The notes: generated by a model from the sequence alone, not told the origin. A DNA stretch of 64,000 nt from an uncultured Candidatus Pelagibacter sp. (GCF_943788075.1 NZ_CALSOW010000002.1:124001-188000), one strand, 5' to 3'. Positions 10,491-22,109 are shown, numbered from the stretch's first letter. Program-made: numbers and translations.

Positions 10491-11417
10491 ATGTTTTCAG
10501 TAATTTTTCCAGGTCAAGGTTCACAAATGGTTGGTATGGGAAAAGAATTCTATGACAAGTTTGATCTGGTTAAAAATCTCTTTAAAGAAGCTGATGATAT
10601 ACTAAATTTTTCAATATCTAAGCTTATTTTGGAAGGTCCAAAAGAGGAATTAGACCTAACTGCAAATACTCAGCCAGCAATATTTCTAATTAGCTATTCA
10701 ATTTATAAAGTAATTAATAATGAATTTAATATTGATTTGAGCAAAGCCAAATATTTTGCAGGACACTCATTGGGCGAATATTCTGCTTTATCTTGTGCAG
10801 GTTACTTAAATTTTTCAGATACCTTAAAAATTTTAAGAATAAGAGGTGATGCTATGCAAAACTCAGTTCCTAAAGGCGAGGGTGGCATGGTTGCAGTATT
10901 AGGTTCAACCGTAGAAATAGTTGAAAAAATTTTAAAAAATAATGAAAAAAGTTTAAGTGTTGAAATTGCAAATGATAATTCTGAAGGTCAGATTGTACTA
11001 AGTGGTAAAATAAACGATATAGATAAATTAATTTTAATTTTAAAAGAAAATTCAATTAAAAATATAAAGTTACCAGTAAGTGCGCCTTTTCACTGTAGTT
11101 TAATGAATAAAGCAACAAATATAATGAGTGATGAATTAAATAAAATAAATTTTATAGAAGGTGAGAATAAATTAATTTCAAATGTTACTGCTAATGAAAT
11201 ATCAAATACCAATGAGCTTAAGGATCTATTGGTAAAACAAATTGAAAATAGAGTGAGATGGAGAGAAAGTGTAATTAATATGATTGGTAGTGGTGTAAAT
11301 CATTTTATTGAAATTGGTCCAGGTAAAGTTTTATCAGGTTTGGTTAAAAGAATTAGCAAAGAAGTAAAAATAGATACTATTAACAATCAAACAGATATCG
11401 AGGGTTTACAAATATGA
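10491..11417 (+). CDS. fabD: Malonyl-CoA-ACP transacylase
   Basis: FPGQGSQMVGMG, FAGHSLGEYSAL, PVSAPFHCSLM. Confidence 0.97.
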   Translation: MFSVIFPGQGSQMVGMGKEFYDKFDLVKNLFKEADDILNFSISKLILEGPKEELDLTANTQPAIFLISYSIYKVINNEFNIDLSKAKYFAGHSLGEYSALSCAGYLNFSDTLKILRIRGDAMQNSVPKGEGGMVAVLGSTVEIVEKILKNNEKSLSVEIANDNSEGQIVLSGKINDIDKLILILKENSIKNIKLPVSAPFHCSLMNKATNIMSDELNKINFIEGENKLISNVTANEISNTNELKDLLVKQIENRVRWRESVINMIGSGVNHFIEIGPGKVLSGLVKRISKEVKIDTINNQTDIEGLQI

Positions 11418-12151
11418 GTAGTTTAGAAAATAAAAATATTATTGTAACTGGTGCATCAGGTGGAATAGGCAATGCTATAATTAAAAAACTAAATGAAGCA
11501 GGAGCAAATATTTTAGCCTCAGGGACTAAAATTGAAAAACTAGAAGAATTAAAAAAAAATTTTGAAGGCATCAAAATATTAAAATTTGATATATCTCAAA
11601 GTGATAAAATCGAAGAATTTATTGAAAATGCTACAGGTGAATTAGGTGGAAGTTTAGATGGTTTAATTAATAATGCTGGAATAACCCAAGATAATCTTGC
11701 AATTCGAATGACCTTGGATGAGTGGCAAAAAGTTATAAATGTCAATTTAACCTCAACTTTCTTAATGAGTAAATTTGCAATTAAAAAAATGCTTAAAAAT
11801 AAATCTGGAAAAATTGTCAATATTACATCAGTTGTTGGTCATACTGGTAATTTGGGACAAGCTAATTACACAGCTTCAAAAGCTGGAATAGTTGCTATGT
11901 CAAAAAGTTTGGCAACAGAATACGCAAAGAAAAATATTAATATAAATTGTATTTCGCCAGGATTTATTAAAACAGCAATGACAGATAAAATCGATGATAA
12001 ATTCAAAGAAGTTATTATATCAAAAATACCATCAGCGCGCCTTGGTGAGCCAGATGATATTGCAAATGCTGTATTTTTTTTAAGTTCAGATCTGTCTAAC
12101 TACATAAATGGTGAAACATTGCATGTTAATGGGGGCATGTATATGGCTTGA
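11414..12151 (+). CDS. fabG: 3-oxoacyl-ACP reductase
   Basis: VTGASGGIG, NNAGIT, YTASKAGIVAMSKSLATEYA. Confidence 0.96.
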   Translation: MSSLENKNIIVTGASGGIGNAIIKKLNEAGANILASGTKIEKLEELKKNFEGIKILKFDISQSDKIEEFIENATGELGGSLDGLINNAGITQDNLAIRMTLDEWQKVINVNLTSTFLMSKFAIKKMLKNKSGKIVNITSVVGHTGNLGQANYTASKAGIVAMSKSLATEYAKKNININCISPGFIKTAMTDKIDDKFKEVIISKIPSARLGEPDDIANAVFFLSSDLSNYINGETLHVNGGMYMA

Positions 12152-12200
12152 CAAAATAGCTTTTTAAACTATTAAGAATTTATAACTAAAAAGGATCAAT

Positions 12201-12440
12201 ATGTCAGAAGACGTTTCAAGCAAAGTAAAAAAAATTGTAGCAGATCACTTAGGTATCGACGAAGCAAAAGTAACTGAGGAGTCTAGTTTTATAGATGATC
12301 TAGGTGCTGACAGCTTGGATACTGTTGAATTAGTGATGGCTTTTGAAGAAGAATTTGGATCTGAAATTTCAGATAGTGAAGCTGAGAAAATTTTAACTGT
12401 TGGTGATGCAGTTAAGTTTATCGAAGGAAAAGCGAACTAA
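12201..12440 (+). CDS. acpP: Acyl carrier protein
   Basis: [23 protein letters not shown]. Confidence 0.98.
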   Translation: MSEDVSSKVKKIVADHLGIDEAKVTEESSFIDDLGADSLDTVELVMAFEEEFGSEISDSEAEKILTVGDAVKFIEGKAN

Positions 12441-12448
12441 TAGTTTAA

Positions 12449-13081
12449 ATGCCCTCAGAAAATGATGGCGTAATGATTGTTTTATCCTCTCCTTCTGGGG
12501 CGGGTAAAACCACATTAGTTAAAATGTTATCCGAAATGGATAACTATGAAACCTCTATTTCACACACAACTCGTCAACCAAGACCCAATGAAGTAAATGA
12601 CAAAGACTATTATTTTGTTAATGAAAATGATTTTAATAGGTTAATTAAAAATGAGGAATTTCTTGAATATGCAAAAGTATTTAGTAATTTTTATGGAACA
12701 ACTAGAACACCTGTAATTGACAAATTAAATAAAGGTAAAAATGTTTTATTTGATATCGATTGGCAAGGTGCAGATCAGATTAAAAACAAAAAGTTAGATT
12801 ACAAACTCATAACATTTTTCATTTTGCCTCCAAGTAAAGAAGTCTTATTTGAAAGATTATCAAATAGAGATATGAAAGATAAATTAATTGCTGAAGAAAG
12901 AATGAAGCAATTTGGAAGAGATGTATTGCATTGGATAAATTATGATTATGTTGTGATTAATGATGAATTAAAAAGTTGTTATTCTAAAATTACTAATTTA
13001 ATTAATGCTGAAATTTCTGATGGGTCTAAAGATTATGATTTGGAATATATTCGAAATCATGTAGAAAAATTAACTTCTTAA
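12449..13081 (+). CDS. gmk: Guanylate kinase
   Basis: [34 protein letters not shown]. Confidence 0.97.
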   Translation: MPSENDGVMIVLSSPSGAGKTTLVKMLSEMDNYETSISHTTRQPRPNEVNDKDYYFVNENDFNRLIKNEEFLEYAKVFSNFYGTTRTPVIDKLNKGKNVLFDIDWQGADQIKNKKLDYKLITFFILPPSKEVLFERLSNRDMKDKLIAEERMKQFGRDVLHWINYDYVVINDELKSCYSKITNLINAEISDGSKDYDLEYIRNHVEKLTS

Positions 13082-13855
13082 TTTTTCATATTCAATTGTT
13101 AATTTATAATAAGTATCAAAATCTAAATTTTGAGGCCTTAAATTTAAATCTAAATTAAATTTATTAAGTAGATCATTATTTCCATTAAATATTTGGTTAA
13201 ATGGTTTTTTTAACATCTTTCTTCTATGACTAAAAAATACTCTGGTAATTTTTTCTAAATTTAACGGATCTTTAATATCAGCAAAGTTTTTTTTAGGAGT
13301 AAAGTGAATTAAAGTGCTTTGTATTTTGGGTCTTGGTGAAAAACTTTCAGGTGCAATATCACAAATTTTATTTATGTTTAGTCTCCAATTCGCTAAAATC
13401 GATAATCTTCCGTAAGCAGATGTATTAAATTGAGCTATAATTCTGTCTGCCACTTCTTTTTGAAACATTAAAATAAGGTCAGAAAACCAATAATTTTTCT
13501 TTAAATTTACAATCCATGTACTTAAAATTTCTGTTGAAATATTGTAGGGCAAATTTCCAAATACCACGATTTTATTTTTTGAAAGTGAGCTTGTATCAAA
13601 TTTAAGAATATCCTCGTTAAAAATTATAACCCTTTCATCAATTATTTCTTTTAAAGATTCTGCTAAAAAATTATCTTTTTCTACAAGATACATTTTGCTT
13701 GGATTATTTTTTAAAATTTCTTTGGTTAAGTTTCCGGTACCAGGTCCAACTTCTAAAATTTCATTATCAGTAATTGAAACAGTGTTAACTATCTTGCTGA
13801 TTATATCACTATCTATTAAAAAATTTTGACCTAAACTTTTTTTTGCTCTAATCAC
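13070..13855 (-). CDS. rsmA: 16S rRNA dimethyladenosine transferase
   Basis: [31 protein letters not shown]. Confidence 0.97.
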   Translation of the reverse strand: MIRAKKSLGQNFLIDSDIISKIVNTVSITDNEILEVGPGTGNLTKEILKNNPSKMYLVEKDNFLAESLKEIIDERVIIFNEDILKFDTSSLSKNKIVVFGNLPYNISTEILSTWIVNLKKNYWFSDLILMFQKEVADRIIAQFNTSAYGRLSILANWRLNINKICDIAPESFSPRPKIQSTLIHFTPKKNFADIKDPLNLEKITRVFFSHRRKMLKKPFNQIFNGNNDLLNKFNLDLNLRPQNLDFDTYYKLTIEYEKLRS

Positions 13856-14818
13856 TTAAAAATCTAAAAATTTTATTGAGTTATGTAAGCTTAAATGATT
13901 AGATTTATTTTTACCAAGCATAGATTCATTAGGGCCATGATCAGGGGAAACCCTAATAAATGGAAGACCTATAGTTATATTTATTGCCTCATATTCAAAT
14001 AGTGTTTTAATAGGAGCAAGTACCTGATCATGATACATTCCAATTATTAGATCAAATTTTTTTCTATTATTTTTTAAAAAAATAGTATCTGCCGCCAAAG
14101 GACCCTGAATATCATATTTAAGTTTTTTCAATTTTTTAATTGTAGGATAAATAATATTTTTATCCTCATTAAAACTATCAATACTCTCACAGTGTGGATT
14201 AAGTCCTGTGACACCAATTTTAATTTTTTTATTAAATTTTATTTTCCAAAATTTATCTACAAGTCGTACTTTTTTAATTAATTCTAATTTGTTAATTCTT
14301 TTAGAAACATATTTAATTGGAAGGTGAGTGGTCAAAGGACAAACAGAGAGCTTTTTATTATAAATTATCATTGCAAAATCTTTAGTGTTAGTTTTTTTTG
14401 CTAAAAATTCTGTAATTCCGTTGAATTTGTTTTTCAAAAAAGTTTTCTTAGAGATTGGTCCGTTAATAAATTTGTTGCTAATATTGTTTTTGATTAATCT
14501 TAAAGCTATTTGAAAGCAAGAAGAAATATATTCATTTGATCTAGGGGTAATCTTTTCAAATGCTTTGGTTTGTTTAAAGTCTACATTTATTAAATTTATT
14601 TTCTTTAAATTATTTTTCTTTTTAATTACATCGTTTTCATTAATAAGATTTAAACTAATTTTTTTTCTTAAAACACTAGCCTGTTTGATAATTAGCTTTT
14701 CTGATGCAATTAAAATAATAGGAGATTTAATTTTTTTTTTTATAACTTTAAAAAAAATTTCAAAAAAAACACTATTAGGTTCTCCAGCAACAATTATTAT
14801 TGGTTTATAATTCATCAA
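13856..14818 (-). CDS. pdxA: 4-hydroxythreonine-4-phosphate dehydrogenase
   Basis: GVTGLNPHCES, GPLAADTIF, MYHDQVLAPIK, VSPDHG. Confidence 0.93.
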   Translation of the reverse strand: MMNYKPIIIVAGEPNSVFFEIFFKVIKKKIKSPIILIASEKLIIKQASVLRKKISLNLINENDVIKKKNNLKKINLINVDFKQTKAFEKITPRSNEYISSCFQIALRLIKNNISNKFINGPISKKTFLKNKFNGITEFLAKKTNTKDFAMIIYNKKLSVCPLTTHLPIKYVSKRINKLELIKKVRLVDKFWKIKFNKKIKIGVTGLNPHCESIDSFNEDKNIIYPTIKKLKKLKYDIQGPLAADTIFLKNNRKKFDLIIGMYHDQVLAPIKTLFEYEAINITIGLPFIRVSPDHGPNESMLGKNKSNHLSLHNSIKFLDF

Positions 14819-15734
14819 TTTGTAAATTTTTTTTAATCTTATTAAAATAAATTTTTGAATATTGATTTAATTGATTATTTTTTTCAAAATTGGTTATTTT
14901 TATTAATTCTTCCTCAACATTAACTTCAATTTGAGTATTTCTAATATCATTAATTTGTAAAATTAAAAAACCACCTGATACATTAATTGGTTTTGTAAAA
15001 TCATTAATCTTTAAATTTTTTATTGCATCTTTTATTTTCCTATTAAGAGAATTTTCATTGATCCAATCTAATTTACCTCCAAAATTTGAAGTTGTAGAAA
15101 CACTGTATTTAAGAGCTGCAAAATCAAAACCACTATTATTTATTACATCGCTGATTTCTGAAAATTTATTGTCTAGGTCATTTAGATTTGAAACCTCAAA
15201 AGAAATCTCAGACAATAAATATGATTTTGAAAATTTATTATCTTTATTTATTTTTGCTTTTAAATTTTTTTCATTGATTTTAACTTTTGAAGAAAACTTA
15301 ATTAAGATTAACTCATTCCAAAGAGCTTCAATTTCTAATTTATTTTTTACATTTTCAATATCAACGTTATTAAGAATTAAATATTCTTTAAAGTCATCTA
15401 AATTTGCCAAACCTATTCTTGAGTAGACATTTTGTAAAATTTTATTCAAGAATTCTTCAGGTAATTGTGGATTTTTAAAAGTTTTTTCAATTTCGATCTT
15501 TTTTATTCTTTCATTCACAATTGATCTTTTTGAAAGTTCAATAACATCTTTTTTATTGGAATTTTTTAAGCTTGGGTTTAATGCAATTAAGTATTTATAT
15601 TCACTATTTACATCTAAACTTGTAATTATTTGATTTTCAATTTTCACTAATATCTTATTTTCTATCCCAAACGAACTAGAGCTATTAATAAAAAAAATAG
15701 TCGTCAAATATATTAGAATTAACTTTTTTAACAT
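14805..15734 (-). CDS. surA: SurA-like periplasmic chaperone / peptidylprolyl isomerase
   Basis: N-terminal signal peptide-like segment, KILVKIENQIITSLDVNSEYKYLI, PpiC-like region FGGKLDWINENSL; between pdxA and lptD. Confidence 0.8.
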   Translation of the reverse strand: MLKKLILIYLTTIFFINSSSSFGIENKILVKIENQIITSLDVNSEYKYLIALNPSLKNSNKKDVIELSKRSIVNERIKKIEIEKTFKNPQLPEEFLNKILQNVYSRIGLANLDDFKEYLILNNVDIENVKNKLEIEALWNELILIKFSSKVKINEKNLKAKINKDNKFSKSYLLSEISFEVSNLNDLDNKFSEISDVINNSGFDFAALKYSVSTTSNFGGKLDWINENSLNRKIKDAIKNLKINDFTKPINVSGGFLILQINDIRNTQIEVNVEEELIKITNFEKNNQLNQYSKIYFNKIKKNLQIDEL

Positions 15735-15742
15735 TTATTTAA

Positions 15743-18406
15743 CTATTTCTTTATTCCAGTTTCATAGGTTGCTAATGGAAATAATGTTATTGAAAAAAAT
15801 AAATCTTGGGTGGGTTTCAGGTCATTATCTTGGTAAAAGCTTTTTTTAAATTTTAAGGCAGCTGTTAAACAATCGTTTCTATACTCATAACTAAGATCAT
15901 AATATTCTGTTAAATTAATTTCTTTATTTCTTCTTGTAGAAAATTTTAAAGAAGTATTATCATTAATCATATATTCTGTATTATTTGAAAGCACATGTGT
16001 TGATCCAATTTCATGTCTTTTTTCAATATAGTTGAAAGATGTAACAAAATTATTAATTGAAAATTCAGTTGAAATTGAGTTTGAATTTATAGTCTTCAAA
16101 TCATTATCCAATGAAAAATCATAAACTAAATCCAAATTATTAAATAATCTATTATTAATAGACCCAAATATGTCTGAATTTTTCTTGTTAATTGTAGAGC
16201 TTATTGGAATATCATTTTCAAATTGATCTCTTACAACAGTTGCTAATTTAACCTCAAAATATTTATCTTTGGCATCTTCAGTCAGATCATTTTCTTGTAG
16301 ATCAAATTTATAATCTAAACCAAATGTAAGAGATCTTCCGGCTTCAAAAACATTTGAGATTCCCAGTCTATTTATATCATACACATTGTTTGCAGTAATA
16401 TTAGCTGCTGTGTCTCTATAGTTGTCCATATTATTTCCTGGATTAATTCTTAAAGAAATTTTTGGTGTAAGAGTTTGTCTATTCATATTAGTTGATTTTA
16501 ATAAAGGGATAGCAGAGTCAATTTTTAAAATACTCATTCCGTCTATTTGTATGTTGGATGAATATATAGAGTCATTTTTTCCTGCTGAATTTAAATTCTT
16601 TAAATATAAGTCAAAGTTATTTTTAAATCCTAATTTTGATATAAAGTCATTTGAATTGTAAATAAGGTCATTAACAACAGTAGTTCTTACATTATTTGTG
16701 TTTGAAAGTTTATTTACTCCTGATGAATAAAAATTTAAATATCCATTAATTGTATTATCAGCAATCATTGAAGTTATATTTTTTGAAAAATCATAATAAG
16801 GTAAAGTGTATTGATACCTATCACTGTGTTTTACTCCTAAGTTTTCATAAACTTCTATACCTGTTGATAAATTTTGATTTTCTTTTTCAAGATAAAGTTT
16901 AACATTCGAGTTCAATGTTGTTTGGCTTTCTGGTAATAACGGTGTGTCGAATAAATTGTTTTCAAAAACTTTTAAATACGTGTCGTTTGTAACTCTTTCA
17001 ATATTGGCTTCAAATCTACTTTCTATAAAATTAGGAATGTTTAATTTACTATTATAATTAAGAAATAAATGATTAATATTTTTAGTTTTACTATTAGTTG
17101 ATGATTTATAATCTCTTAAAAAAGCAAAATCAGCAATGAGTGATGAGTTTTTCTCTTTTTTTCTAAACTCAGTTTGCAAGATATATTTTTCTTTCTCAAA
17201 TTTTGAAAATTTTTCAAATAATGTTGGTTTAAAAGTTAAATCTTTATTAGGCCCAAGAGTTTTAAAATAAGGGATGTTAATTGACGAGCCTAGAGTTTTT
17301 GAATTATTCAATCTAGGTTGTAAAAAACCACTTCTTCTTTTTACAGATGAGTCTGGATGAAAAAATTTTGGAAAATATAAAATAGGAGTATCATATATTT
17401 TTATTACTGCATTTTTATAAATCATATCTTTTTTGATTTTGTCGTGTGTTATTTTTTCGGCTTTTATACTCCAAGGAGGACAATCATCATTAAGTTTACA
17501 GCTAGTGAAAATTGCATTATTTACAATGGTCTTATTTTGATCACTTGATGAGGTTGAGCCATAAATTCTAGGATCATTACTTTGATCTCCAAACACATCT
17601 TTATGGATATTAATCTTAGTTTCTTTTGCTATATAACTTTTATTCTTAAAATTAAAAAAACCTTCTGAAAAAAAATATTTATCTATTTTGCTTCCCTCAA
17701 CTTTTGCCAAAACTTCAATCTCTTTGGCTTTTAATAGTTCTTTGGTTATATCATATGAGAATTTATCTAGTTTATAAATATTTCCATTGTCATCTTCTAT
17801 AGATGTTTTTTTTTCTGAAAATATGTTTTCATTATTTCTAAAATAAGAGATGTCACTTGAATTAAATTTATATTTTTTTTGAATTAAAGCTTTAGTTTCG
17901 CCTTTTGTAAAAATTTTTTCTACATTTACTAAGTAGGATATTTCTTCTGCATAAATTTTTGTATCTTTCTCATAATCATTGATTTCAGCATTCTGTTTTG
18001 CTTTAAAAAAATTACGGCTTTTGTCATATTCTAAATTATCTGCTTTTATATCTTTATTTTCATCAACAACTTTTGAATTTCCAATTGTAAATATTTTTTC
18101 GTCGTTTTTAAAATAAATTATTTTATCAGCAATAATTATAACATTTTTAATATTATCTACATATTTTACATTGCCAGTTATTTCCAAAATATTTTTAAGT
18201 TTATTGTAAAAAAAATTTTCACCTGTAATAGTGCTACCATCATCTGAAATAGCTGTTCCCCCATTGGTGCCATTAATTTTATTTCCATTTTCTAAAATCT
18301 CTATTTCAGTAACGTTTAATGTAAATGCTTCATTTGCATTTGAGGTACTTAAGGAAAAGATAATCCAAATTAGGAAGAGGAATGAATTAAAAAATTTATT
18401 TTTCAT
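15743..18406 (-). CDS. lptD: LPS-assembly protein
   Basis: 887 aa, N-terminal LptA/OstA-like repeats, LYFPKFFHPDSSVKRRSGFLQPRL, C-terminal beta-barrel-like region. Confidence 0.93.
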   Translation of the reverse strand: MKNKFFNSFLFLIWIIFSLSTSNANEAFTLNVTEIEILENGNKINGTNGGTAISDDGSTITGENFFYNKLKNILEITGNVKYVDNIKNVIIIADKIIYFKNDEKIFTIGNSKVVDENKDIKADNLEYDKSRNFFKAKQNAEINDYEKDTKIYAEEISYLVNVEKIFTKGETKALIQKKYKFNSSDISYFRNNENIFSEKKTSIEDDNGNIYKLDKFSYDITKELLKAKEIEVLAKVEGSKIDKYFFSEGFFNFKNKSYIAKETKINIHKDVFGDQSNDPRIYGSTSSSDQNKTIVNNAIFTSCKLNDDCPPWSIKAEKITHDKIKKDMIYKNAVIKIYDTPILYFPKFFHPDSSVKRRSGFLQPRLNNSKTLGSSINIPYFKTLGPNKDLTFKPTLFEKFSKFEKEKYILQTEFRKKEKNSSLIADFAFLRDYKSSTNSKTKNINHLFLNYNSKLNIPNFIESRFEANIERVTNDTYLKVFENNLFDTPLLPESQTTLNSNVKLYLEKENQNLSTGIEVYENLGVKHSDRYQYTLPYYDFSKNITSMIADNTINGYLNFYSSGVNKLSNTNNVRTTVVNDLIYNSNDFISKLGFKNNFDLYLKNLNSAGKNDSIYSSNIQIDGMSILKIDSAIPLLKSTNMNRQTLTPKISLRINPGNNMDNYRDTAANITANNVYDINRLGISNVFEAGRSLTFGLDYKFDLQENDLTEDAKDKYFEVKLATVVRDQFENDIPISSTINKKNSDIFGSINNRLFNNLDLVYDFSLDNDLKTINSNSISTEFSINNFVTSFNYIEKRHEIGSTHVLSNNTEYMINDNTSLKFSTRRNKEINLTEYYDLSYEYRNDCLTAALKFKKSFYQDNDLKPTQDLFFSITLFPLATYETGIKK

Positions 18407-19469
18407 TTATATTTAATAACATTATTAGATTTACTAAACTTAAAAATATAATGGGTGTCCATACCGATACCATTAATGGTAGTTTTTCAGTTGAACCCAT
18501 TACGTTAAAAAAGTTGTTTATATAATAAATTATTACCGAAAATAATAGACCAATAATTATCTTAATGACTTTGCTGTTAGTTTTTTTAGTATTTAGCATG
18601 ATAACTGAAGATAGAACTGTCATTATGACTAAAATTAAAGGATATGTTGCAACTTTATAAATTTGCATATCAACATCTACAGTAGAATAATTTAATGATT
18701 TATAATTTTGTCTTAAATCAATAAGTTTTAGGAGTGAAAGTGATGATAAATTTGAAAACAAACTTTCAATTTTTTTTTGATTAAAATTTGATTTAAATTT
18801 TATCAAATCTTTTTTTTTACTTATATTTTCTTCAAAAATTGTTACATCATAAATTAACCATTCATTATCTCTTATATCTATCTTGTCACTTTTGAGACTT
18901 TTGATTAAATTAAATTCATCATCAAAAGTTGTTATAAAAGTATTAGTTAAAAAATTGTTATCAATTTTAGATGAATTTATAATGCTAGTCTTATTGTCGA
19001 CAACATCTTTCATCCATAATCCATTTTTATTTATGACTGCCAAATAAAGTTTATCATCAGAAAATTGATTCTTAATTTGCAAGTAATAATGCTGTAAATT
19101 GGATGAAAGAGAATAAAATGTAGTTACAGTCAAAATGCCAATAACAAAACTAACAAAACCCAAGATGTAAATTATTTTAATATTTTTTAAGCCTGAATAT
19201 TTAAAGATATTTATTTCATCATTATTAAATAACTTAAGAAAAAAAAATTGAGTTGCTATCAAAAATATAAAAGGAAACATTTCAAAAATAATAGATGGTG
19301 AGCTCATAATAGATAGATAAATTGGATAAAGTGAATGCACTTCTTTATTACTAAAAAACTCAATTTCTTTTAAAATGTTTAGAATAAATACAAGGCACAA
19401 CATTATAAAAAAGACGTTAAGAAACGACTTTATAAACCCATTTATTAAAAATTTTGTATATGTTTTCAT
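18396..19469 (-). CDS. lptG: LPS export permease LptG
   Basis: YjgP/YjgQ-type permease topology, adjacent to lptD and lptF. Confidence 0.85.
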   Translation of the reverse strand: MKTYTKFLINGFIKSFLNVFFIMLCLVFILNILKEIEFFSNKEVHSLYPIYLSIMSSPSIIFEMFPFIFLIATQFFFLKLFNNDEINIFKYSGLKNIKIIYILGFVSFVIGILTVTTFYSLSSNLQHYYLQIKNQFSDDKLYLAVINKNGLWMKDVVDNKTSIINSSKIDNNFLTNTFITTFDDEFNLIKSLKSDKIDIRDNEWLIYDVTIFEENISKKKDLIKFKSNFNQKKIESLFSNLSSLSLLKLIDLRQNYKSLNYSTVDVDMQIYKVATYPLILVIMTVLSSVIMLNTKKTNSKVIKIIIGLLFSVIIYYINNFFNVMGSTEKLPLMVSVWTPIIFLSLVNLIMLLNINEK

Positions 19470-20590
19470 TTTGTAATTCTGGAAAATAATTTTAATTTAT
19501 GAATAAAAATTATGTAAAAAAATAAAGTTAGAAAAATGGGAAGAATTAAAATTAAAATATTTTTGTTTAAATTATTTGAAATATATCCAAGTGAACTCTC
19601 AGATAGTATTATCAGCCCAAGTCCAAGTAAAAAAATAGAATATTTGTATTTATTATATTTAAGATTTTCTTTTGAGGTTAATATAAATAATAGAGAAATT
19701 AATATTAAAACTGGTAAATAAAATGGATTTATCAATCTTTTAAATATTGTTTTATAAATATTTCTAGGATTATTTTTATTGCAATTAATTACATTGTAAT
19801 CTTTTTTTTCAAAAATAGATTTTATACATCTTATCAAAGAAATTGTTGATTGTTCTTGTATCTTTTTGTGAGTAACAAGATGCGAGTCCATATTTCCTAA
19901 TCCAAAATCTGATCTAGAAAAGTCGAAATTTGTAATATTGTTATTATTTTGATTTAAAGTTTGGCCGTCGTAAAGAACAAGAATTTTTTTATTTCCTTTT
20001 AATTCAAAAACTCCTTTTTTAGCAAATGTGATTTGAAATCCTTTTTCATAGTTATTTTTTTTGATATAAATATTTTTAAGTTCCCCATTTTCATTTTTAT
20101 CTTCAGCAAATATAGTAAGTCCTTTGACTGTATCGTTAAACTTTTTTGGTTTAATTAATCCTTCGAAATAATCTACATTGGAACTTCTTAATTCGGATCT
20201 TGCCATTTCTTGAGATTTTGGAACAATGAGTGACATTAGTAGAATTTGTATCAACATAATCAGAATCGAAATCCAGAAAAAAAAATTTACTATGCTTATT
20301 TTGCTAACGCCGTGATTCCAAAAAATGATTAATTCATTGTTTGCCTCGTATTTGATAAATGTATAAGAAAAACTTATAAAAAGCGCAAAAGGGAGAATCC
20401 TACTAATAATTTTTGGGAAATTTAGTAGTGTATAATTGAAATAAACATTATAGTTTCTGCCATCTTCAATCATAATATCTAAAAAATTTACTGCTTGAAA
20501 AACCCAAATAATTAAACTTATGCCCAACAATGCTAAAAAGAAAAAAGTTAAACAGTCTAATAATAATTTTCTAAAAATAATTTTTTTCAT
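19466..20590 (-). CDS. lptF: LPS export permease LptF
   Basis: YjgP/YjgQ-type permease, LIVPKSQEMARSELRSSNVDY. Confidence 0.85.
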   Translation of the reverse strand: MKKIIFRKLLLDCLTFFFLALLGISLIIWVFQAVNFLDIMIEDGRNYNVYFNYTLLNFPKIISRILPFALFISFSYTFIKYEANNELIIFWNHGVSKISIVNFFFWISILIMLIQILLMSLIVPKSQEMARSELRSSNVDYFEGLIKPKKFNDTVKGLTIFAEDKNENGELKNIYIKKNNYEKGFQITFAKKGVFELKGNKKILVLYDGQTLNQNNNNITNFDFSRSDFGLGNMDSHLVTHKKIQEQSTISLIRCIKSIFEKKDYNVINCNKNNPRNIYKTIFKRLINPFYLPVLILISLLFILTSKENLKYNKYKYSIFLLGLGLIILSESSLGYISNNLNKNILILILPIFLTLFFYIIFIHKLKLFSRITK

Positions 20591-20651
20591 TGAAATATGT
20601 AAATTTTGACAATATATAGCATTCTACTCGTTAGGATTGTATTTAAAATTT

Positions 20652-22109
20652 ATGACTGTTCAAATTAATTATAAAAGCGGTAATTCGAAAAAAATTTCGT
20701 CAAATCTTGTCTTATTTGTGGATGAAAAATTCAATATTAGTGGTTTAAAAAAATATATCTCAAATTCTGAATTATCATATATCTCAGACCTATTAAAAAA
20801 TAGTGATTTAAAAAAAAGTTTACTTGTTTTCGAAATTAATTCGAAAAAAACAATATTTTTAGTTTCAATTAAGAAAGACATTAATACTTCTGATATAGAA
20901 AATTTAGGTGCTAAATTTCATGGCTATATAAAATATGATAAGAAAAATAATTATTTTGTAAACTCAGATACCATCAATAGTAAGATTAAAAACTTTGTAG
21001 GATATTTTTTGCATGGAATAAAATTAAAATCTTATGAATTTAATATATATAAATCAAAAAAAGATAAAAAATTTGTCTCTATAAATATAATTGGAAGTAA
21101 AAATAAGATATCTTCACAGGATCAATTAAGATTTAAAGCTTTGGAAGAAGGAACTTTTTTTGCAAGAGATCTTGTTTCTGAGCCAGGTAATATTTTACAT
21201 CCTGATGAATATGCAAAAAGAATTAATTCACTTAAAAAATTTGGATTAAAAATTAGTATATACGATGAAAAAAAACTAAAAAAACTTGGAATGAACGCTT
21301 TGCTTGGAGTTGGACAAGGCAGTATTAGGGGTTCATATCTTGTTACAATGGAATGGAATGGAGCAAAAAATAATTCTAAACCTTTAGCTTTTGTTGGAAA
21401 AGGTGTTTGTTTTGATACGGGTGGTATTTCATTAAAACCTGCAAAATTTATGGAAGATATGACTTATGATATGGCAGGTTCTGCTACAGTAGTTGGTTTG
21501 ATGAAAAACTTAGCTGTTAGAAAAGCAAAGATAAATGCTGTTGGCGTCGTAGGTCTTGTAGAAAATATGCCAGGGGGGAATGCTCAAAGACCTGGCGATA
21601 TTGTTAAATCATATAGTGGTAAAACAATTGAAATATTAAACACTGATGCAGAAGGTAGATTGGTTTTAGCGGATGCTCTTACATTCACAGAAAAAAAATT
21701 TATGCCAAGATTTATGGTTGATTTAGCAACTCTTACAGGTGCAATCATAGTTTCTCTCGGATCTGAATATGCTGGTCTTTTTTCTAATGATGATAAATTA
21801 TCTAATCAATTATTAAATGCTGGAGATAAAGTTGATGAAAAATTATGGAGAATGCCACTACATAAAAACTTTGATAAATTAATAGACTCTAAAAATGCTG
21901 ATATGCAAAATATTAATTATGTTGGTGGTGCTGGATCAACTACAGCTGCACAATTTTTACAAAGATTTGTATTAAACAAAACACCTTGGGCACACCTAGA
22001 TATAGCTGGTATGGCTTTTTCAAAATATGGTGGAGCACTTAATTCAGGTGGTGCAACAGGTTACGGTGTAAGATTATTAAACAAACTAATAGAGGATGAC
22101 TATGAGTAA
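20652..22109 (+). CDS. pepA: Leucyl aminopeptidase (M17)
   Basis: VGKGVCFDTGGISLKPA, NTDAEGRLVLADAL, LATLTGA. Confidence 0.96.
   Translation: MTVQINYKSGNSKKISSNLVLFVDEKFNISGLKKYISNSELSYISDLLKNSDLKKSLLVFEINSKKTIFLVSIKKDINTSDIENLGAKFHGYIKYDKKNNYFVNSDTINSKIKNFVGYFLHGIKLKSYEFNIYKSKKDKKFVSINIIGSKNKISSQDQLRFKALEEGTFFARDLVSEPGNILHPDEYAKRINSLKKFGLKISIYDEKKLKKLGMNALLGVGQGSIRGSYLVTMEWNGAKNNSKPLAFVGKGVCFDTGGISLKPAKFMEDMTYDMAGSATVVGLMKNLAVRKAKINAVGVVGLVENMPGGNAQRPGDIVKSYSGKTIEILNTDAEGRLVLADALTFTEKKFMPRFMVDLATLTGAIIVSLGSEYAGLFSNDDKLSNQLLNAGDKVDEKLWRMPLHKNFDKLIDSKNADMQNINYVGGAGSTTAAQFLQRFVLNKTPWAHLDIAGMAFSKYGGALNSGGATGYGVRLLNKLIEDDYE

Noticed and set aside
13856-15734. Unusually Lys/Asn/Ile-rich composition of pdxA and surA as a sign of foreign origin
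   Set aside because: Composition bias is genome-wide in this window and expected for very AT-rich DNA; synteny is normal.
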